Shown one piece after another: positions 30,908 to 42,201 of a stretch of DNA of 64,000 nt. The notes beneath the pieces are model-generated. The model ran no database searches and was not told where the DNA came from. It saw nothing but the letters and a program-made list of their open reading frames with translations. Source of the stretch: Kalaharituber pfeilii (Eukaryota > Ascomycota > Pezizomycetes > Pezizales > Pezizaceae). Each line of letters opens with the position of its first letter. The first letter of the stretch is position 1. Made by a program: the position numbers and the translations under genes. The stretch covers positions 274,985 through 338,984 of the forward strand of contig WHUZ01000070.1 in the NCBI GenBank assembly GCA_015179045.1, written 5' to 3'.

Positions 30908-31369
30908 CTTTGAATGCGCTACTGAAGAACAGTATCATAAAACATTGAAATGAAGAGGTGAGAGTGAAAATTATGCGTACAGCTCACTCCTGTATAAGTA
31001 CTTAAGATGTTTTTCCCTTGCAACTGCGTCGATGGAAGTGTCACGTGTCACCGCTTCCCCCTCCCTTCTCTCAACCAACGCATATTGTAAAGTCTCGGTA
31101 TAGCTTTCATGAAATGGAAAGTGTCAGGTTGCAGTCCCGAGCCTCCGTTTTGAGGGCCTGGCAGCAGCTGCTCCGTTCCGCCCCGCTGGTCCACCAACCC
31201 GCACCACTGCCTCGTCCCACCTCCTCCCACCAATCCCTCCAATCGCTTCTTCAGCAGCAGCTCCAGCAACCACTCTGACGGCGCTGCCAGCAGCTTTCCC
31301 TCCTCCCTCCATCAGCTTTCCTCTCCCTCGCTTCCCCCCCTCCACAGAGCCGTCAGCAACAACCACTTC

Positions 31370-31567
31370 GACAGGACGAGCGTTTGAAAGCGACACCGCA
31401 ACCACAACGTTTCTCCCAGCGATACCCACACAGACCGAAAGCTCTCAGCGCACTGAGTCTTTTGATCTAATTTTTACTCCAAAATACCCGACTCCTCAAG
31501 TCTCCCCCTCGGGGTGAAGTTTCGAGGAGATTTCCAGCTCCCCGCTTCGTTGCTAACACATCAACCC
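31370..31567 (-). repeat. Dispersed repeat R1, copy 3 (longest)
   Basis: Minus strand: GTGTTAGCAACGAAGCGGG, GGGAGACTTGAGGAGTCGGG, GACTCAGTGCGCTGAGAGC, then GCTCGTCCTGTCGAAGTGG. It covers the parts seen separately in the other copies. It lies immediately upstream of, and opposite to, a LINE ORF1 relic. Confidence 0.6.
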
Positions 31568-31712
31568 AGCGTTAAGAACCAATAAGTGGCCCCGAGCATC
31601 CGCCAGCCACCAATAGAAATGCCGAGAAAAAAGAGACACGTCCTCCCTGCCCCCAACGGGAGCCCTCACCACGGAGGGATGAAGACATAAATGACGAACT
31701 GGAGGCACTGAG

Positions 31713-32640
31713 ATGCAGGGACCTGGAGGCGCAGATAGCCGGGAGAAGGGACCCCCCCAGTTCTCTCCCGAAGTCGTGGTTTGTCCTCGGGGACCTACCC
31801 CCCATCCCAAAGTTCGTCCCCAAAAAGGCGCCCACACTGGGGTTCAGCCCCATCACCACCACACACACGACACCAGTGGAACCCACCCCCGAAGCCCTAG
31901 GCTTCAGCACAATAGTCACCGTGCATTCGGAGGAGCCATCCCAGAACAAAGCACAGAGACCACACCAACCCCCGGAGTCACACCGACACCCATCCCAGGG
32001 CCCGCAACCAAGAAGCGAAAAGGCAAGATGGCGTCAGCTCAAGACCCGTACGCCTTCAAGCGACGGCTCAGCGACAAGGAGGCAAAGAACATTGCCACTG
32101 CGCCCACGGGCCCCCCACCAGAAAAACAAACCCAGGTGCGACCCCAGTTACCCAACACGCTGGCAGCACCCCCTTGGCAGCACCCCCCACCAAACGCACC
32201 CCCTCCCCCCCGCGCTGGGGGCAAAGGAAGCGACGAGGAGAAAAGCGCCCCTCCAACCAAGCCCACCGCTGCCACCACCACTACAAAGACCGGCATCGTG
32301 GTACACGGCATAGCCCTGAGAAAGAACTTGGAAAATGTCCGAAAATGGCTGGAATCAGCCAACAAAGGCTTGGGACAAGTTGTTGGGATCCAATGGCTGA
32401 AAAAAAAAAAGAGATTCTCGTCGAGGAGGGGAAGCTCACCAGCTCGGTTGTAATATACTTGGAGGAGAGAATCGAACCTACACCAGGTAGAATGAGACTG
32501 GGAGGAAAATGGCTAAAGTCATGCGAGTATGAATGGGACAGAAGACGGACTTGACCGGCTTCCTTAGCCTGTAATACAGAGACAGCCATGGGCAGCACAG
32601 GAGACGGAATTTTTCGGGGTTGTTTCCTTGTATTTCTAAT
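31713..32640 (+). pseudogene. LINE ORF1-like (gag) relic
   Basis: A Pro-rich N-terminal region with a KKRKGKMASA basic patch precedes TGIVVHGIALRKNLENVRKW and LESANKGLGQVVGIQWLKK. After a shift it continues EILVEEGKLTSSVVIYLEER and RMRLGGKWLKSCEYEWDR. This globular block recurs in ORF1 proteins of fungal Tad-type LINEs. The shift falls in an A10 run (32400-32410). The body then passes directly into a 3' UTR and module H, so ORF2 is missing: an internally deleted, non-autonomous copy. Confidence 0.6.
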
Positions 32641-32720
32641 GTACCTTAAATCGCCATAGCTCTTAGGGTGGCATGCGATTAATGATATTAATAAAAAAAA
32701 AAATAAAAAAATAAAAAAGA
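32641..32720 (+). mobile_element. 3' tail of the preceding element, module copy H
   Basis: TTCTAATGTACCTTAAATCG leads into CGCCATAGCTCTTAGGGTGG, CATGCGATTAATGATATTAAT and an A-rich tail with scattered T. Shares the upstream TATGTACTTAAAC motif with copies G and I. Confidence 0.7.
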
Positions 32721-34552
32721 GTAACGATTTCTGCAGTTATTCTATCAGTAAGGTAGCATTTTTCCCTATCATCAGTAGCTCTTATAGACCCCCCTCTTCC
32801 CAGTCCACGCCCCCTCTCACATTTACAGTACCTCTTAATTGCCGACAAAACCGAAGAATTCTTCGGTCATTGAAATCTGCGATCATAATTTTAGACAACC
32901 TCATATCTATTGTCAACTTCCGATCCACCCCAAGTCACTCACAATAGTGGTACTCAGAATTGGGACTTCCGATGTATTACAGCAAAATCTGAGCAAACAT
33001 CCTGCAACACTGACGATCGATATTCTAGACTTCTTGGTGACTAACCCTCCGTTAGGGTTTTCGTAGTAGCAATTTTGACTAAACATTCACTACTTGAAAA
33101 TCGGTCTCTGAAATTTATATTTTTCGAGAGATTTTGTCGGGTTTTGTCAAAACGGACAGTCTGATCCCGCCTTCTATTATCACGACATACACGTTCTGTT
33201 AATGTTTTATTGGCTTAATTCTTTCTTATCTTCGTTTCACATGTCGTTTACATGGATGGTTGCTATGGTTATCTCGTATATTGTAATTCTTTCATTTATT
33301 TACGGAATTACTTCGGATATCACATTCAGCTGGGATTTGTTTCGAACTTGCATACAGCTTGTATTACTTCGTCTTTTCTTTACGAATCTGTACAAGTTTG
33401 TTGCTATATCTACGGCTACCATTTGGGTATAGTCGTCTCGCTTTCTGTGTATGTAGTCTGCGGAAACCCGCACCCACTTAATACCATAGAGTCGCTCAAC
33501 TCCTCTCCTCGTTACCTTCCTCCGTGCCTCCACTCCATTGCTGCCTCCGTTTGTACCATTATCTTTCCTCTATAGCGCTTGCCCCGCTATCCTTATTCTT
33601 CCGCTACGCATCGTATTACCCTCTCGTGGGTCACGTTGTTAGGTTTGAGCTCAAAGCGGGGGCTATGAATGACGGACCGACATATCCCACTTGAACCTGA
33701 GAGTTTGTACCACGGTTTTTTTTTTTATTATAAAAATATCATTACTCGCTTGCCGCCCCTGTGGGCTATGGCGAGGGTATGTACATATGAAAAAGTTGGA
33801 AGAGTAAATAGATTAGGAAATGAACTTCTCCTGACTGCGTTCCCCGGTAAAAGGAATAAAGGAAAAATTACGTCCATGCCCACGTTAACATGTCCACAAG
33901 TGGGTCCTCGCCTTCCTTCTGTCTCGTTGTTCTTGTCACTGCCTTCCCCCCCGGCCATTTTCGTCTCCAAACCCTGCATCTCTCCCAGATATGAGTCTCT
34001 GTCTCCTCTTCTTCGCCGCACCATCGGCACTCCGGGCTTGTACCACAGTGAAATTGGACTTTGCCACCTATTGTGCCTTTTTAGGGAACAAAGCTGTGAT
34101 ATGCTTTGGACGACTATGTAAACAGAGTAATATATAGCGACAACTAGAAGCTGTATTCCCCACTGGGTTATAACGATCTTATCTGCATAATAACTACTAA
34201 ATTTGCTTTCTTTTTTTTTTTTTAATTCATAACTTATACGCAGTCCTGCTAGAACATGACGAGAGTTATAGGTACTTAAGCAACCTATAGAGGGATGAAA
34301 AGAAACTGCAAAACTAATGACGAACAGCTTTCGCTGACGGAAAAGAAAACATAACTATGCAAATCAGAAAACAAGAAAGCACAAAAGTTATGAGCAACGA
34401 TACTAAATTTTACACACTGACTTCGATGCCTCAAAAAATTCATCCTTCGCTCTTGCATCATCTTTCTCCCGCAGGTAGCATAGCCCACCGTTATGTAATT
34501 TGCCATTGGTAATAGCACCGACCCATCGTAGTCGCGTCCCGACTGATTAACG
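32721..34552. other. Gene-free stretch with module copy J
   Basis: No gene recognised in 32721-33715 or 33775-34552. An A-tailed sequence of unknown type begins near 34235 (minus). Otherwise short unsupported ORFs. Confidence 0.35.
33716..33774 (-). mobile_element. Micro-retro-insertion, module copy J
   Basis: Minus strand: CGCCATAGCCCACAGGGGCG, CAAGCGAGTAATGATAT, then TTTTATAATA and an A-tail. Flanks TGTACCA and TGTACAT give only a weak target duplication. Confidence 0.6.
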
Positions 34553-37500
34553 TTATAGAGCACCATGCTGACGTAGTAATATCACCACATCCGTATGCTT
34601 TGCTGCAGCTGCCCATGATAGTGGCGTCCGACCATCCTTATCCTTTGAGTTGATATCCACTTTGTCTTGCCCAAGCAGTAACTGCACCAGCCCCGGACGA
34701 CCGTGTGCTGCCGCCAATGACAATGGCGTTCGACCATCCTTGTCCTTTGAGTTGATATCCACTTTGTCTTGCTCAAGCAGTAACTTCACTATCTCCGGCT
34801 TGCTATTATACCAATAATACCCTGCTTCTACTGCCCTTGACAGTGGCGTTCGGCCACCATTGTCCTTTGAGTCTATATCCACTTTGTCTTGCTCAAGCAG
34901 TAACTTCACTACCTCCAGCTTGCCGTTCTTGGCTGCCAGTGACAGTGGCGTTCGACCATCATTGTCCTTTGAGTTTATATCCACTTTGTCTTGCTTAAGC
35001 AGTAACTCCACTACCTCCAGCTTGCCATTCTCTGCTGCCCGTGACAGTGGCGTTTGACCATCATCGTCCTTTGAGTTTATATCTACTTTGTCTTGCTTAA
35101 GCAGTAACTTCACTACCTCCAGCCAGCCGTTCCCTGCTGCCCGTGACACTATCGCTCGACCATCATTGTTCTCTGAGTTTATATCCACTTTGTCTTGCTT
35201 AAGCAGTAACTTCACTACCTCCAGCCAGCCGTTCCATGCTGCCAGTGACAGTGGTGTTCGACCATCATTGTCCTTTGAGTTTATATCCACTTTGTCTTGC
35301 TCAAGCAGTAACTTCACTACCTCCAGCTGGCCATTCGCTGCTGCCCATGACAGTGGCGTTCGACCATCGTTGTCCTTTGAGTCTATATCCACTTTGTCTT
35401 GCTCAAGCAGTAACTTCACTACCTCCAGCTGGCCGTTCTCTGCTGCCCATGACAGTGGCGTTTGACTATAAGAGTCCTTTGAGTTTATATCCACTTTGTC
35501 TTGCTCAAGCAGTAACTTCACCACCTCCACCTCGCCGTTCCCTGCTGCCCATGACAGTGGCGTTCTTCCATCATCGTCTTTTGAGTTTATATCCACTTTG
35601 TCTTGCTCAAGCAGTAACTGCACGATAGTCTCATGGCCACCATACACTCCCCATGTTAGAGGCGTCATGGGTGTCATCCAGGGCTCCTGTGGATTTTCGG
35701 ACCGGTGATTGAGTGTAGCTTTATATCCTCGCTTATAATTACGGGAAAGGTTGAGGTAGTTTCGTTTCGGCGCCCTCCAACTGAGGATTAGTGATACGAC
35801 TGCTTCATGACCATTTTGTATCGCAGTTATCAATGACGTGCGGTCCCAGGGGTCCTTAGAGTTCACATCGATATCAGGTTGCTGCAGGAGCAGGCTAACA
35901 ACATCTTTGTACCCATACTCGCATGCGACAGCTAGTGGTGTTTGAAAGTGAGGATGACTTTTATAATTTACATCTTGGCCACTTTGAAGAAGCGAGGTCA
36001 TGAGGGCCATTATCCCAAACTGTGCAGCCACATGAAGGCCAGAAAACGGAATTGGAAACGGTGTCAATTTTGTCCTGGAATCGTAGGATGGGTACTTCTT
36101 GGCTTGGTACTTCGCTAGATATTGAACTGTACAGGACGAGGTGTGTAGGCGGGACAATTCAAGGGCAAGAACTTCAACAGCGGCATTGGTCCCATGCTCT
36201 GCTTCACGGGCATGGTGGCCCCATTGCAAGGCCGCATATGGTAGGAATTTGAACTTGGCCTCAAGATGATCCATTTCATCGGCTGACTTGAGATGAGCGC
36301 GCAGTGGATCCAGGCTTAGGTATCTTAAGCAAGTCAGGGCGAGACAATTCTGGCTATCCGGAAAATGCGTACTGTGATTTTCCATCAGATATTCCTGCAA
36401 GGAGAAATGGACAAGACGCAGTGTAGTTGTCTCAGTTTCAAGAACGACCAGGCCGTAGCAAGACTCCATAATTGTTGTTGCAGAGGGTGCATTCTTTTCG
36501 AGTGTCTCAAGTGTTGTATTCTTCCCATCTACTGCCAGTGCATGCCCGAGAGCATCCACCGTCATTGGTGTCCGAGCAAAAAATGTCCACCTCAACACCT
36601 TCATTCCAAGCTCAGCCAGAGCAGGATTCGAGGAGCGCTGAATTCTAGCGATGATATCGTCATATACTCCAAAGGGATTTCTGGGTAATGTATCAAGGGC
36701 TTCATGTCTTTTCCATATTGTCATTTGTTGCATGACCGTGTTTATGTGAAAGGATGCTAAGAGGAACCTGTTTTCATTAGTATTTGCCATTATCAAAGTG
36801 AAAGATTGAAAGAGACATACATCCCAGCCGATCTTTGAGGTATTGTGTCTATAATCTTCTGCCTCAACTGGCTGTCCATTTCTTCAGGTCGGGGATCGCT
36901 TTCAAGTTGATGAGTAATGTATGCGCGAATGTCATTCTCATTTGCTGTAATCTCTAGTACAACAGGTGAGGCTTTGAGCGCTCGAGTAATCTGCTCCTTG
37001 ACATTCGGTCGTGCAGTAAGGAATAAGCGAAGCTGAGAACCCGAATGGTCAGGTGAATGTAATATTTCTTTGATGATATGGAGAAGTGACATGCGGGTTC
37101 GTTCCTCGATTTCATCTAGGGCATCAATACAAAGAAAACATGGTTCAAGCACTTTCAGCAGAAGCTTCATCATATCTTTGGCTTGCTGCAAGTCCAGGTG
37201 AACTTCATCCTTGGTAGCTTCCTTTAAGCTATCAAATATATCCTTGGATGCTTTGTCGGGAGCCAGACCCCTAAGAAGTTGCTTGATGAAACTTCCGATA
37301 ATATTGAGGATTACTTGATCCTTTTCCTCTCTATAGTCGCAGTATAAAAAGGCGATGCCTTTGCTAGGGTATTGGACAGTCTGAGCCAACAGATAGTCAA
37401 CCATAGCAGACCTGGCAAAAAAGCCACTAGTATTAGATTATATAAATTGTAAACTAGTTCTTGAGTTCAATGTAAATTTGAACTTACATAATGACACTTT

Positions 37501-38449
37501 TACCAGCTCCTGGCATCCCAAAGCAGCAGAGTATTCGTGAATTTGGATCATTGTTTTGACTGGTGTACCAAGTCCGAAATGCATCAGTCTCGAATATCCA
37601 GAGCCCGGTGTTGTCCAGCCGAATGGATTTCATGTCGCTATGCCTTTGAGAGGGCTGTAGTGGTGACAAATTTTTGAGATATTTGTCGCGATTGATAGCT
37701 TTGCTCTAGTCAGTGATGCAATAAAAGAGCCAGTTATATATACATGCACACACCATATTCACGTTGCCATGGCAAGGTTTCCTGTGAAAGTTGTCCATCG
37801 TAATTTTTTAATCCACCTTCAAGACTAACTGCTAATTCGTCCTTGGTAGAAATAGCAGCCAGCAATTGGTTCACCACTCCATGTAGTTCGGAAAGGTCCG
37901 CACGTATGTGCTTCACATCGCTACCCGTGGCTATATCATTCTTGAGTTGGGTCAAGTCGTCGTAGGTTTTGGATACGAGTTCCCTACACCAAGTCAGATT
38001 GAAATACACAGCTTCAACTGGAATGAAATATATTACCAGTTGCTGACATTCAGCGAACACTCTATTGTCAGCATGTAGCGGTGAAGAGATTCCGCAATTT
38101 CCGTACATTCTTCCTTCTTAAATGGCCATTTCAAATGCTCGCGAAATCCTGCCGGTGGCGATCTCAACTTTGACAAGGAAGAATGAACTCTCTTGACCAT
38201 GTCCTGGCATTGGCTGATGACTACTGAGAGTGCGGAGTCTCTTTGAATTTTTCCATCAAGTTCCTTGTTTCGCAAAAATTCCTCCAGTTGCTTCAGCACA
38301 TCTCCTAACACGGTTATCTCTCTGAGAAGGCTGTGAGCCTCCTCGGAGGCTCCCTTAACAGTGCTAGTGTACTCTTTCAACAGTTTAGTAACTTCGATCG
38401 TCAATGACACAAATCCAGCAACCGCAGCGGTTATGGAAAGCGGGTCCAT
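34553..38449 (-). CDS. NACHT-ankyrin NOD-like receptor (1,222 aa, 5 exons)
   Basis: Model: exons 38449-38037, 37983-37752, 37705-37488, 37411-36821, 36767-34553. Introns of 46-76 bp are all GT-AG and the frame is continuous. The N-terminus (MDPLSITAAVAGFVSLTIEV) matches the fungal STAND N-terminal (Helo-like) domain. NACHT: Walker A GMPGAGKS at about 278-285, Walker B CFLCIDALDEI at about 379-389, LFLTARPNV thereafter, then a winged-helix-like segment with LRLVHFSLQEYL. The C-terminal third has about fourteen ankyrin repeats, ten carrying the near-identical block LLLEQDKVDINSKD. Such proteins act in the cytosol in fungal non-self recognition and regulated cell death; that role is inferred here. 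One intron follows Walker A directly. It is transcribed divergently to the WD40 receptor, with the nuclease-fold gene in between. Confidence 0.85.
34600..35640 (-). repeat. Ankyrin tandem array, ~102-bp unit
   Basis: About ten copies of a 34-codon unit containing TTTGAGTTTATATCCACTTT and GTCTTGCTCAAGCAGTAACT (plus strand). Identity is very high in the LLLEQDKVDI half and lower in the DxDGRTPLSxAAxNGxLE half. One unit carries an insertion (EAGYYWYNSKPE). Confidence 0.85.
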
Positions 38450-38990
38450 TTTGATGCAAGCAGAAGAGTTGGTATAATACGGTAATGAATATTGAATTAT
38501 ATAGATATATAGGGGGATGATTGATGACAGATAAATTTCCTACAGTTGTTCAGCTGCACGCGATCAGAAATACAAGATGGAACAGAAAGCGGGGCTAGCT
38601 TTGCGGCTGTTCTCGTTCACAGCCTCACCTTGTAACACGATCATTGGCAATGTCATGCATGGGTACTCTACTTGTTCTTAGTAACCATCTGCACTTGCCA
38701 ATGTATGTACACCATGTGCCAGATCATCCCACTAGGAAGCTTACACCACCCAAACACACACAAAAGGAGTATCCAGAATATTTCTTTTTGTTATGCGTAT
38801 ACGTAGTTTTATTTAATGCTACGCATACCGAATTAAATCGCATGTCATAACCGAATGTTGTGACAAGTATGTTAAGTATTCTGGTAGTGTCGTAGCCAGG
38901 TATTCTATGATAGGTTGTACTATTTTATATCGGGATACGATCGTCGACCGGGATATGACGTTTCTTGGCACGCCTGCTGGAGATACTACA
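38450..38990. other. Intergenic, upstream of the ankyrin receptor
   Basis: The first 80 bases (minus) are AT-rich with TATATATCTATATAATTC about 45-60 bases before the ATG, a possible TATA region. The rest shows nothing recognisable. Confidence 0.35.
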
Positions 38991-39744
38991 TTTGGCTATA
39001 TCTCGTGCAACAGACATGCTAGCAGCTTACAGTAAACAGTTATATGTACAGCATAGCTGATACTATAATTCTAGCATATTGTATTAATTCTGTCAACAAT
39101 AGTTCACTTGCTATATCAATATATGCATTAATGATATTAAATTACCACCCCCCTCCTCAACCTCCTGCATATTATCTATCAATAGGTCTATATCTATCTT
39201 TCCTATAGTAAGAGTTAGTCATTAATGGCTATAGTATATAGAATAACTTACAGCTCTATTCGCGAGGCCTGAAACTAGCTGCTGCAGCTGCTGCATTTGC
39301 TGAATTCCTTCCTCAAGTGTCGAAGGAGGGGGTGGTGGTGGCTGAGAGTCAGTAGCTCCAGATAATGCTGTTGACTTTACTACTATCTTATTGTCTGTAT
39401 CTTTTGCAGTCCCCTTTTACCACTCCCTTGCCCTCTAGCCTGCCGTTTTCCTCCTTTCCCACTAGTAGTTGACCCCCCCCCCCCCCTTAACTTCTAGTAT
39501 ATTAGTAGTAAGCCTAACTGTTGGAGTACTTTGGTTCGGACCATCTACAGAAGACTCAGGAGAGTTATTAGAGTCCGAATCAAGGTCAATATGACAATCA
39601 TTCACATTTTTCTGACCCTCCAACTGTCGTAGTCGAGCAATGAGATAATTTCGATCCAGGACTCATCCAAATGATAGTTTTTTCCAACCTTGACTCAGAG
39701 TTTGTAATGGAGGTGGTAAACGCAGAGAGTTACTGTCTGCCAGG

Positions 39745-40260
39745 CCAAAAAGACACTTCAGTAGTGATCCTCGCTAGTCTTCTGCGTAGCTCATATAGCA
39801 CTCATTTGTGCGATTGCGATGCCGCGTCGGCTCGCATATCACTTGCTGCTTGCGTCGTATATGCGCATTTCGTATGCGCTTGCATTTTTCACATTTTTCG
39901 CGCGCTCCACCAGCTCCATACTACAGTCGCGGTGAACTCATAAATTGCACCGTTTGGGGAAAAAAATGGGGAGGAGCGGAAGGTATAAGACAGTTAGACA
40001 AGGAAAAGAACTTGGCGGAGATTCTCGAGTGGGCAGGGAAGGAGTAAGGGTTTCTACATACATTTTCTACTTTCCTATTCTATGTACTTAAACATCGCCA
40101 TAGCCCATAGGGCGGCATGCGATTAATGAAATAAAAAAAAAAAAAAAATCATAACAGCCGCCTGCCAGCGTCGGCTCACATATCGCTTGCATTGCATAAG
40201 CGCATTTCGTATGCGCGTGCATTTTTCGTATTTTCGCGCGCTCCACTGGCCGCCTACACA
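39745..40260 (+). repeat. Dispersed repeat R2, two tandem copies split by an insertion
   Basis: 39745-39937 and 40163-40260 share GTCGGCTCGCATATC, GCGCATTTCGTATGCGC and CGCGCGCTCCAC. Shorter relatives lie at 42785-42890 and 63085-63205 (AGACACTTGACTAGYR). A LINE-type insertion (39944-40148) separates the copies. Confidence 0.6.
39944..40148 (+). mobile_element. 5'-truncated LINE-type insertion, module copy I
   Basis: A 205-bp insert bounded by TCATAA (39938-39943 and 40149-40154). It starts in coding sequence (TVWGKKWGGAEGIRQLDKEK...WAGKE-stop), passes through a ~90-base 3' UTR (TTCTATGTACTTAAAC) and ends with the module CGCCATAGCCCATAGGGC, ATTAATGAAAT and A15. It shows the order ORF end, UTR, module, A-tail of the parent element. 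Confidence 0.75.
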
Positions 40261-41210
40261 ACTGCCAGTACTTCAGCAACTGACTTTAACTTTAACTTAG
40301 AGTGTTGAGAGCGGTGGTGAACTGGTTTGGAGGGTATATTCGGACCTGGGGGTATATCTGCAGGCAGGGATTGTGTGCAGCGAGCCGGTTTGAGGGGCAT
40401 ATCTGGGCCCGGGGGTTGCGAGCGGCGAGCTGAGGGCATATCTAAAATGGTAATTCGGTTTAGGAAGCAAATCTGAGGTTTGACAGCAGCAAACCAGTTC
40501 GAGAGTATTGCTATTAGGGGTATCAATACAGAGCTCGAGGGAGCTGCGGCTCATGTGAGACAGCGGCTGCCATAAATCATGAGACATGTATCCGAGCATC
40601 CATTGTATCACCTGTCAGTACTATTCGACACGGATAAAATCACAAAAAAATTATTAGAAGAGCAAAAAAATCAAGGAAAAATGGTGGGTTACATAAGTAA
40701 ACATCAGGGAATCCAAATCCTTTCTCAGAATTCATATTCGTGCAATTTTGGTTGAGCTGTGAGGGTTTTTGCTAGAGGAGTCCGCTTGACTGCATGTCTT
40801 ATCCTCTTAGAGATATCAGCTGGGAATGAGTATATCATCTTCAACTGGTAAACTAGGATGGTCTAAAGGTGTAGATAGCCCTATATCAATCTTGTAAGCA
40901 GTTGTAGAGTGTATAACAGTATGTTCAGCCTCGGTACCTTCTATTTATTATAACTAAGTATAAATTGGTACAGCTACAGTTGCTGCAATTGCTCACTTTT
41001 AGCCTTGCGAATAGAGCTTGAAGTATCCTACCCCCCTATAGCATATGCCACCATATACTATGGCCATTAGTGAGTGACAGCAGCTATAAGAGCATAGATG
41101 TTAGTACTATTTAACTGGCAATATATAGGAGCGTAAGAGGGAGGGGGGTTAAATTGACCTGTTGACATATTTATTGATATAGCAGGAGCTTGACATTGAA
41201 TATAGGCAAT

Positions 41211-42192
41211 AGAATATGTAGATAATGTTGTCCCGACATCATTGTATCTATATCACTTTATTTGATGTTACTGGCATCTAAGTTGCCAAAGATATTATGA
41301 AAATGGTTTCTCATGAGGCATGCCAAGATGCGCGTCGTTTCTAGGTAGGCGATCGTTTCCCGATATAAAATAGTAGTGGTCAGTTTTAGCTAATGCCAAG
41401 GCCCTCTTCAGAGAAGCGTAGGTGCCGGAAGTTACAGTAATAATCAACATGAAATTTGCGACACAACCAACGCAATGCAAAACCTATCAGCAACTACAAC
41501 CTGGTATGAACTAAGGTAGAAATATCAAAAATCTATACTATTTGAGATGCTCTATCATTCTATGATATTTTCATGGCAAAATCCTTATTCGTTGTAAAAC
41601 TGAAAAGGTTCAAAGTTTTCTTACTTTCTTAGGAAATGTAGCAAATGTTACATGCCAAGCCCCATACAAATGGATTAGTCATCAAAGGGTTCCCCCTCTC
41701 GCACCCACCGGTGACTCTTATATACATGATTTTTGAAGGCCTCTGTACCATATTGATGACCATCCTTATATGCCTGCATAATACGAAGACACTAATTATA
41801 CTAGAGATGTCTGAACTAGAAAAAGAGCTTTGGGTATAGTTTCTCATAGACCTGCAATAGACTCTGGAAAAACTGGCAGCTGTAGACGTAAAGCGAGCAT
41901 GTAATGCGACCGTATAAAGTGACCGTAGTTGAAGGGTGCGCGATTGCCTAACCAATTTGCAAGCAGCAAAATGACACATATAGTGCTGCTTACTAATGCT
42001 GGCCAGGAATGTTACAACATGTTGATTATTAACTTCCGGCACCATACAACACACTGGCATCCCGGGCTGTCTGTCTTCCCAATCTTGAACCTTCAGGCCA
42101 GCAGGCTTTAAGGCCCACGAACCAGATCCATTGGCGGTATGGGTGGAACAATGACGACGAGTTTCAATCTCTTGGAGGAGTGGAAGTACTCT
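41211..42192. other. Unrecognised stretch
   Basis: A 143-codon minus frame (41629-42060) has no family features. 42110-42201 and the sequence after 44185 are the two halves of a target site split by the Mutator-like element. Confidence 0.3.
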
Positions 42193-42201
42193 ATAATGTG
42201 G

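Larger units (their letters stand above)
39100..41210. mobile_element. Decayed element with long inverted arms (tentative)
   Basis: Parts of 39100-39300 match the reverse complement of 40970-41210: TGCTATATCAATA, ACCCCCCTCC, AATGGCYATAGTATA and GCTCTATTCGCRAGGC, in consistent inverted order. The arms are eroded. The interior holds the repeats at 39745-40260 and a LINE-type insertion. On the minus strand 39270-39360 reads QPPPPPPSTLEEGIQQMQQL with a GTAAGT donor, a relic exon. Confidence 0.4.

Noticed and set aside
34860..35708. Plus-strand Ser/Pro/Leu-rich repetitive frames
   Set aside because: Antisense shadows of the ankyrin array.
39476..39490. C-run and G-run (48795-48806) as functional structures
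   Set aside because: Simple homopolymers in non-coding DNA without further motif support.
41629..42060. 143-residue minus-strand ORF as a gene
   Set aside because: No recognisable domain and no supporting context such as introns or promoter elements; kept only as an unrecognised stretch.
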